This document shows, piece by piece, positions 59,491 through 64,000 of a stretch of 64,000 nt of DNA. The first letter of the stretch is position 1; each line of letters begins with the position of its first letter. The stretch is from VFKU01 sp964620045. Its GTDB lineage: Bacteria; Hydrogenedentota; Hydrogenedentia; Hydrogenedentales; GCA-2746185. Below the pieces are notes generated by a model. It saw only the letters and a list, made by a program, of their open reading frames with translations. It ran no database searches and had not been told where the DNA came from. Where the stretch lies: NCBI GenBank assembly GCA_964620045.1, contig CAZUJL010000014.1:1-64000 (forward strand), given 5' to 3'. The position numbers and the translations under genes are program-made.

Positions 59491-59614
59491 CGTAGCGCTG
59501 CCGTCCCGGCGGCAAAGGCGTGCTACGGTGCGCGAGGAAATCGACGATTTGGGTGCGGTGTAGTTTTTCTCGCGCGTTGCGATCCGCCATGGCCGCCGAG
59601 ACGGCGGCGCTACG
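59491..59614. repeat. Imperfect 23-bp inverted repeat overlapping the cyclo-ligase stop codon
   Basis: The arms 59491-59513 (CGTAGCGCTGCCGTCCCGGC...) and 59592-59614 are reverse complements at 21 of 23 positions, 78 bases apart. Each arm is itself a near palindrome (GCCGTC-C-CGGCGGC). The right arm covers the stop codon (59610-59612) of the minus-strand cyclo-ligase gene. The unit differs from the repeats at 58520-58655. Confidence 0.7.
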
Positions 59615-60164
59615 AATAGACTTGCTCTGTAACAACCCGCTTCACCCGCACATCGTGCGGCTCAATCGGAAGCACATCCGCGCGCTGCACCTCATACGCC
59701 AGCGCGATCGTCGGTCCATCAAACGCAGCCAGAAACCGATCATAATGTCCGCCACCGCGCCCGAGCCGATCGCCCTGCGCCGTGAACGCCACGCACGGCA
59801 CGATCGCCACGCCCGTGTGCGCCTCGTCCGCGTGCCGCGACACCGTCGTCGGCTCATAGATGCCATAGGTTCGCGCCACCAACGCATCGAGCGCGCGCAC
59901 TTCGCCCCAATGCATGTGTTTTCCATCGACGATCGGCGCAAACACGCGCCTTTCCTCCGCAAGGAAGGCATTGATCAGCCCGCGCGTCTCGGGCTCGTTG
60001 TCCGCGGCCACGTATATATAGACGTCGTCGGCATCCATTACTTCCGGCAACGCGCGCACTCGCGCCTGAATCGCAACGCTCCATAGCGTCACCTGCGGCG
60101 GCGTTAGCGCCCGCCGCCGCGCCAGATACGCGCATCGAATCTCCGCCTTTGTGGCATTGCCCAT
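59610..60164 (-). CDS. 5-formyltetrahydrofolate cyclo-ligase family protein
   Basis: From the ATG at 60164 the protein is 184 residues. The segment N-A-T-K-A-E-I-R-C-A-Y-L-A-R-R-R-A-L fits the N-terminal helix, and G-D-R-L-G-R-G-G-G-H-Y-D-R-F-L near the C-terminus is the conserved nucleotide/folate motif. The enzyme uses ATP to turn 5-formyl-THF into 5,10-methenyl-THF. A longer frame to 60365 is unlikely. The E. coli homologue is ygfA (fau); many bacteria carry the gene near ssrS RNA, which I do not see here. It is divergent from the flagellar operon. Confidence 0.9.
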   Translation of the reverse strand: MGNATKAEIRCAYLARRRALTPPQVTLWSVAIQARVRALPEVMDADDVYIYVAADNEPETRGLINAFLAEERRVFAPIVDGKHMHWGEVRALDALVARTYGIYEPTTVSRHADEAHTGVAIVPCVAFTAQGDRLGRGGGHYDRFLAAFDGPTIALAYEVQRADVLPIEPHDVRVKRVVTEQVYS

Positions 60165-60335
60165 GACAACGTCCCGCCTTATATATAGGAGCGCACCGGC
60201 ACCCGCCCGTACCCGTGGCAGCGGAAAAATATGCAGCCCACCGGAAAATCCTGCTACCTGCTTCCCACTACCCGCTACTTCTACACCACCCCGCAACCCC
60301 TTTTCACACATTCTGTTACGCGTCTTTCCGCCCCG

Positions 60336-60350
60336 TGGCACGCCCCTTGC
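60336..60350 (+). promoter_or_regulatory. Sigma-54 promoter of the flgFGAHI operon
   Basis: TGGCACGCCCCTTGC matches the sigma-54 consensus TGGCACG-N4-TTGC at every fixed base, with the GG (60337-60338) and GC (60349-60350) dinucleotides separated by the required ten bases. It lies 30 bases before the flgF start codon, so transcription would start near 60362. It implies control by RpoN and an enhancer-binding activator such as FlrC/FleQ type. Confidence 0.85.
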
Positions 60351-60379
60351 CATTCCCAGCCGCACTAGGGGGAAGAACC

Positions 60380-61135
60380 GTGATTCAGGGGTTATACGCT
60401 GCCGCCAATGGCATGCTCGCCGTCGAAAGTCGGCAAGCCGTCATCGCGAACAATATCGCGAACGCGAGCACGCCCGGCTTCAAGCGCCAGCTCGCCGTCC
60501 AGCGTGGCTACTACCAGGGCTACTCGCTCGACGGGCGCAATCCGATCCACTTCGATCGCATGCTCGCGCCCGGCGGCGGCATCCGCACCACGGAAACCTT
60601 CTCCGACTTCGGCAACGGCGTCACGCTCGGCACGTCGAACCCGCTCGACATCGGGCTGTCCGGTCCCGGCTTCCTGACGGTCGACACACCGAACGGCGAG
60701 CGCTACACGCGCAGCGGCCGATTCTCGATGACGGAAGACGGCACGCTCATCACGCTCGCGGGCGAGACCGTGCTCGACACCAACGGCGAACCCATCGACG
60801 TCTCCGGCGGTGAAGTCGAGTTCGATGCAACAGGCAGCATCTATGTAGACGGGGAACTGCGCGGGAAGCTGGGCATCGTTGAATTCAATGATCCGCACGC
60901 ACTCACGCGCGAGGGGTACACGCTGTACCGCGCGCCGGACGACGTGGCGGCTGCGGCAACGCCCGCGTTGACCACGACCGTGTTGCCCCAAACGATCGAG
61001 AACAGCAATGTGCAGCTTCCGATCGAGATGATCAGCATGACCACGGCGCTGCGGTCATATGCGGCGAACCAGCAGGTGATTCAGGCGATCAACGAGACGG
61101 CGAACAAAATGATCAATCAGGTCGGCGGGTTATAG
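60380..61135 (+). CDS. flgF: Flagellar basal-body rod protein FlgF
   Basis: The GTG at 60380 (AGGGGGAAG six bases upstream) gives 251 residues. The N-terminal rod signature is I-Q-G-L-Y-A-A-A-N-G-M-L-A-V and N-N-I-A-N-A-S-T-P-G-F-K-R, and the C-terminus ends S-Y-A-A-N-Q-Q-V-I-Q-A-I-N-E-T, the coiled-coil pair of axial proteins. Length fits a proximal rod protein. It is the first gene of a run of five flagellar genes read from a sigma-54 promoter. Confidence 0.93.
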   Translation: MIQGLYAAANGMLAVESRQAVIANNIANASTPGFKRQLAVQRGYYQGYSLDGRNPIHFDRMLAPGGGIRTTETFSDFGNGVTLGTSNPLDIGLSGPGFLTVDTPNGERYTRSGRFSMTEDGTLITLAGETVLDTNGEPIDVSGGEVEFDATGSIYVDGELRGKLGIVEFNDPHALTREGYTLYRAPDDVAAAATPALTTTVLPQTIENSNVQLPIEMISMTTALRSYAANQQVIQAINETANKMINQVGGL

Positions 61136-61168
61136 GCCGGCTTCAGGGGATTACGGGGGAGTGAAGCA

Positions 61169-61960
61169 ATGATTCGTGCAATGTTCACCGCGGCGACGGG
61201 CATGATCGCGCAGCAAACGGCGATCGACACCATCGCGCACAACCTGGCCAACGTCAACACGACCGGCTTCAAGAAAAGCCGCGCCAACTTTCAGGATTTG
61301 TTGTACGAGACGATCAAACCGGCCGGTGGCCAGACCGCCGCGGGCAACACCGTGCCCGAAGGCATCCAGATCGGCCACGGCGTGCGGCTCGCGTCGGTTG
61401 CCAAGCTTTTCACGCCGGGCGCGTTGATCCAGACCGGCAACGAACTCGATCTCGCGATCGAGGGCGACGGCTTTTTCCAGGTGATTCTTCCGGACGGCAC
61501 GACGGCCTATACGCGCGACGGCAGTTTCCGCCGCAGCGAAGACGGCACGCTGTTGACCTCGGACGGCCTGCAGCTTGAGCCGTCGATCACGATTCCAACC
61601 GATACGATTCAGATTTCCGTGAGCCAGGCCGGCGTGGTTTCTGTGCGCCAGCCGGGCACCGAGACGCTCAGCGAAGTCGGCACGATTGAACTCGTGCGCT
61701 TCCCGAACCCGGCCGGCCTCGATGCCAGCATGGGCCGCAACCTGCTGCAGCAGACCGACGCCTCGGGCGATCCGACCACGGGCGATCCGGGGACTGAAGG
61801 TATCGGCTTCATCGCCCAGGGTTTCCTGGAGAACTCCAACGTTCAGACCGTCGAGGAAATCATCAACATGGTGATCGCGCAGCGCGCATATGAAGCGAGC
61901 TCGCGCGTGATCCAGACCTCCGACGAAATGCTGCAAATTGCCAACAACGTCCGTAGCTAA
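61169..61960 (+). CDS. flgG: Flagellar basal-body distal rod protein FlgG
   Basis: The 263-residue protein (GGGGGAG before the ATG) begins M-I-R-A-M-F-T-A-A-T-G-M-I-A-Q-Q, with H-N-L-A-N-V-N-T-T-G-F-K-K-S-R, and has Q-D-L-L-Y-E-T-I-K and Q-I-G-H-G-V in the FlgG-specific region, ending Q-R-A-Y-E-A-S-S-R-V-I-Q-T. It forms the distal rod through the P and L rings. The order flgF-flgG-flgA-flgH-flgI is typical for planctomycetes, spirochetes and deltaproteobacteria. Confidence 0.95.
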   Translation: MIRAMFTAATGMIAQQTAIDTIAHNLANVNTTGFKKSRANFQDLLYETIKPAGGQTAAGNTVPEGIQIGHGVRLASVAKLFTPGALIQTGNELDLAIEGDGFFQVILPDGTTAYTRDGSFRRSEDGTLLTSDGLQLEPSITIPTDTIQISVSQAGVVSVRQPGTETLSEVGTIELVRFPNPAGLDASMGRNLLQQTDASGDPTTGDPGTEGIGFIAQGFLENSNVQTVEEIINMVIAQRAYEASSRVIQTSDEMLQIANNVRS

Positions 61961-61975
61961 CCGGGATAACGCGTG

Positions 61976-62911
61976 ATGATGCGCAGTGCATGGTTAATGA
62001 TCCTCGCGGTAACGCCCGCGGTGTTCGCCGATACGGTGACGCTGCGCGATGAGGCCTATGTTCGCGGGCCGCAGGTGAAGCTCGCGGAACTGGCCGAGAT
62101 CGACGGCGAACACGCCGATGCGCTGCGCGACCTCGATATCGTCGGCGCGGCGGCGCCGGGCGTCGCCAAGCGCATCAGCCTCGCGCTCGTGGAGTCTCGC
62201 GTGCGCAGCGCCGGGTTCGATGCCGCGCAGGTGGCGGTGAAGGGTGCCCCCGCGGTCAGCGCGACCACGATGTGTCTCGAAATTACGCCCGGCATGATCA
62301 CCGAAGATCTGCGCGCGTACATTCGCAAGGAAATGCCGTGGGACCCCTCCGCCGCGCTGGTGGATGTGACGGCGCCGGAGACGCAGTATAACGTCGCCGA
62401 CGGCAAGGTGTCGGTCGTGTGGCGTCCCGACCCGCAATACGAGTACCTGGGCCAGGGCAATTTCCGCGGCGACATTCTCGTGGACGGCGAAGTGCAGCGC
62501 ACGGTGTTCGCGCGGGCCAACATCGCCGCGTATGAAACCGTCGTCGTTGCCGCGCAGCCCATCGCGCGCGGCGATTTTATTAGCGAGTCCAACGCGCGCC
62601 TTGAAAAGCGTGAGCTATCCGCGCTCGATCCGGGCGCGTTCTTCAGCATGCACGACGTCACCGGTCTCATCGCGAAAACGACGATTCAGCCGGGCCAGGC
62701 GCTCACGGCGCGGCGTCTCGAAATGCCGACGCTGGTCGAGCGCAACCAATTGGTGACGGTAGAAACCCACGTCGGCAAGCTCATCATCCGCGGACAGGCG
62801 AAGGCGTTGTCCGATGGTGCGGCCGGCCAGATGATTTTGTTGCTCAATGTGGCGTCGGACCAAAAACTCAGCGGCATCGTCCGGGCGGACGGCGTCGTCG
62901 AAATACAGTAG
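61976..62911 (+). CDS. flgA: Flagellar P-ring assembly chaperone FlgA
   Basis: From the ATG at 61976 the protein is 311 residues with a signal peptide (S-A-W-L-M-I-L-A-V-T-P-A-V-F-A). The C-terminal SAF-like domain is recognisable: V-V-A-A-Q-P-I-A-R-G-D-F-I, then L-T-A-R-R-L-E-M-P-T-L-V-E-R-N-Q-L-V. It is a periplasmic chaperone for FlgI. GTG 61973 and ATG 61979 are alternative starts in the same frame. The gene starts 15 bases after flgG. Confidence 0.9.
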   Translation: MMRSAWLMILAVTPAVFADTVTLRDEAYVRGPQVKLAELAEIDGEHADALRDLDIVGAAAPGVAKRISLALVESRVRSAGFDAAQVAVKGAPAVSATTMCLEITPGMITEDLRAYIRKEMPWDPSAALVDVTAPETQYNVADGKVSVVWRPDPQYEYLGQGNFRGDILVDGEVQRTVFARANIAAYETVVVAAQPIARGDFISESNARLEKRELSALDPGAFFSMHDVTGLIAKTTIQPGQALTARRLEMPTLVERNQLVTVETHVGKLIIRGQAKALSDGAAGQMILLLNVASDQKLSGIVRADGVVEIQ

Positions 62912-62923
62912 AGGAGAGTGACC

Positions 62924-63547
62924 ATGCGCAGTCTGTTGATCATCGCGTTGTGCGCCAGCAGCGCCACGGTGTGGGGCGATTCCCTATTTTCCAAGCAGGC
63001 CGCGAATCGCGGAACGCTGATTTCCGAAAACAACGCCCGCTTCAAGGTCGGCGACGTCGTCACCGTGCTGGTGCGCGAAAACATCGACGCCCGCACCCGC
63101 GCGGAGTTGGACACGGAGAAGAAGTCGGAGCTTTCCGGCCAAGCGCCGGTGGCCACGAACGGATCGATAACGGGAGATGACGCACTGATCGATCTTCCGC
63201 AGGGGATTTTGCCGAACTGGGACATCGACGTCGAGAACAAGCACGAATCTGACGGTTCGACCCGCCGCCGCAACGAAGTAACGTTCACGGTCTCGTGCAC
63301 CGTCATGGCCGTGCAGCCGAATGGAAACATTGAGTTGCAGGGTGAGAAGAAAGTCACCGTCAACCGTGATGACTCGTTTATCAAGTTGAGCGGGATCGCC
63401 CGCACGCGCGACGTGTCCGCCAATAACACCGTCGATTCAAACATGCTCGCGAACGCGCAGATCGAACTCAAGGGCCAGGGCCCGCTGTGGAACAGCCAGC
63501 GGCGCGGCTGGTTTAACCGCCTGTTCGACTGGTTCTCGCCCTTCTGA
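62924..63547 (+). CDS. flgH: Flagellar L-ring protein FlgH
   Basis: The 207-residue protein (GAGGAG upstream) has an N-terminal signal and then S-L-F-S near 23, V-G-D-V-V-T-V-L-V-R-E and C-T-V-M-A-V-Q-P-N-G-N-I-E-L-Q-G-E-K-K-V, all typical of FlgH. It forms the outer-membrane ring. Most FlgH proteins are lipoproteins. Here the only Cys in the signal is at L-I-I-A-L-C-A-S-S, a poor lipobox, so it may be cleaved by signal peptidase I instead. An outer membrane is implied. Confidence 0.9.
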   Translation: MRSLLIIALCASSATVWGDSLFSKQAANRGTLISENNARFKVGDVVTVLVRENIDARTRAELDTEKKSELSGQAPVATNGSITGDDALIDLPQGILPNWDIDVENKHESDGSTRRRNEVTFTVSCTVMAVQPNGNIELQGEKKVTVNRDDSFIKLSGIARTRDVSANNTVDSNMLANAQIELKGQGPLWNSQRRGWFNRLFDWFSPF

Positions 63548-63562
63548 GAATTTGGAGACGTG

Positions 63563-64000
63563 ATGATGTTGATGAAATCTTCGATACTCGCGGCGCTGAC
63601 AGCAGTACTGCTCCTCGCGCCCGCCGCGCACGCGGTGCGCCTGAAAAACCTCTGCGAAGTGCAGGGCGCGCGCGGTAACTCGATGAAGGGCGTCGGCATG
63701 ATCGTTGGCCTCGCGGGAACGGGCGATAGTTCCGCCGACGCGATTCGCGCGCAGGATGAAGTGCTGCGTCGGATGGGCGTGGAGACCGACGGCCGGAACA
63801 CGCTTTCTTCCGAGAACGTCGCCATCGTCGCCGTCACCGCCACCATTCCGCCATTTGCGAAAGAAGGCACCCGCATCGACGTGATGGTGAGCTCGATGTA
63901 CGACGCGGAAAGCCTCGAAGGCGGCACGCTGCTCGAGACGCTGCTCATGGGTATCGACGGGGAAATTTACGCCGTCGCGCAGGGCCCGATTTCCGTTGGT
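63563..64000 (+). CDS. flgI: Flagellar P-ring protein FlgI (5' part, cut by window end)
   Basis: Reading from ATG 63563 (GGAG five bases upstream; ATG 63566 also fits) the frame stays open to the window end with 146 residues. After a signal peptide (I-L-A-A-L-T-A-V-L-L-L-A-P-A-A-H-A) comes V-R-L-K-N-L-C-E-V-Q-G-A-R-G-N-S and the FlgI hallmark G-V-G-M-I-V-G-L-A-G-T-G-D, then A-I-V-A-V-T-A-T-I-P-P-F. It forms the periplasmic P ring in peptidoglycan. It is the fifth gene in the operon. Confidence 0.93.
   Translation, partial: MMLMKSSILAALTAVLLLAPAAHAVRLKNLCEVQGARGNSMKGVGMIVGLAGTGDSSADAIRAQDEVLRRMGVETDGRNTLSSENVAIVAVTATIPPFAKEGTRIDVMVSSMYDAESLEGGTLLETLLMGIDGEIYAVAQGPISVG

Overview
This window is a GC-rich bacterial chromosome segment (about 60 genes, both strands, no rRNA, tRNA or CRISPR seen). 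The gene families point to a planctomycete-like lineage, either the PVC superphylum or Candidatus Hydrogenedentota. They include a type II pseudopilin with an H-x10-DG C-terminal motif, a PSCyt1/DUF1549/DUF1553 plus DUF1501 pair, a DUF1501/DUF1800 pair, Tat-exported Gfo/Idh/MocA oxidoreductases, a DUF1080 protein and a YXWXXGXW-repeat protein. No single gene here fixes the phylum, so the assignment is an inference.

Layout. 1-2 kb: 3' part of a DUF4256 gene (minus), a pseudopilin with an unusually long leader, and a 70-residue protein. 2-6.2 kb: a TetR regulator with a clear promoter/operator, followed 19 bp later by icmF, a fused B12-dependent acyl-CoA mutase. 6.3-8.4 kb: HDOD and cyclic-nucleotide-binding proteins and a GNAT acetyltransferase. 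8.4-24.7 kb: exported and sugar-acting proteins: a planctomycete cytochrome/DUF1501 pair, an M48 protease, a beta-lactamase-fold hydrolase divergent from a LysR regulator, two Gfo/Idh/MocA oxidoreductases with SDR, PhyH, ChrA and DUF1080 genes between and after them, then a DUF1501/DUF1800 pair. 24.8-44 kb: a respiratory and TCA block: sdhCAB, a large membrane-anchored multi-domain protein, korAB, lpdA, sucB, sucA and sucDC. An AbrB-type regulator plus arsM interrupts it on the opposite strand. Two small AT-richer membrane-anchored proteins, which appear to be homologous to each other, sit inside and beside this block. 44.5-52.4 kb: a methyltransferase, an FAD protein, polytopic membrane proteins of the GT-C type and a YXWXXGXW protein. 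52.6-60.2 kb: quinone oxidoreductase, citrate synthase, NhaA, acyl-CoA synthetase, pyruvoyl arginine decarboxylase and 5-formyl-THF cyclo-ligase, with many palindromic intergenic repeats. 60.3-64 kb: flgF-flgG-flgA-flgH-flgI (last one cut by the window end) behind a textbook sigma-54 promoter.

How the genes work together. Citrate synthase, both a ferredoxin-dependent (KorAB) and an NAD-dependent (SucAB-Lpd) 2-oxoglutarate oxidation system, succinyl-CoA synthetase and a b558-type succinate dehydrogenase cover the citrate-forming step and the 2-oxoglutarate-to-fumarate part of the TCA cycle. IcmF and the acyl-CoA synthetase suggest fatty or branched-chain acyl-CoA use. The Gfo/Idh/MocA and DUF1080 proteins suggest oxidative processing of glycosides outside the cytoplasm.

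The observations I rate highest are the pair of homologous orphan proteins flanking the TCA operons, the arsM operon led by an HgcC-like AbrB protein, the sigma-54 promoter of the flagellar rod/ring operon, the 65-residue pseudopilin leader, and the dense set of different palindromic repeats between 53.6 and 59.6 kb.
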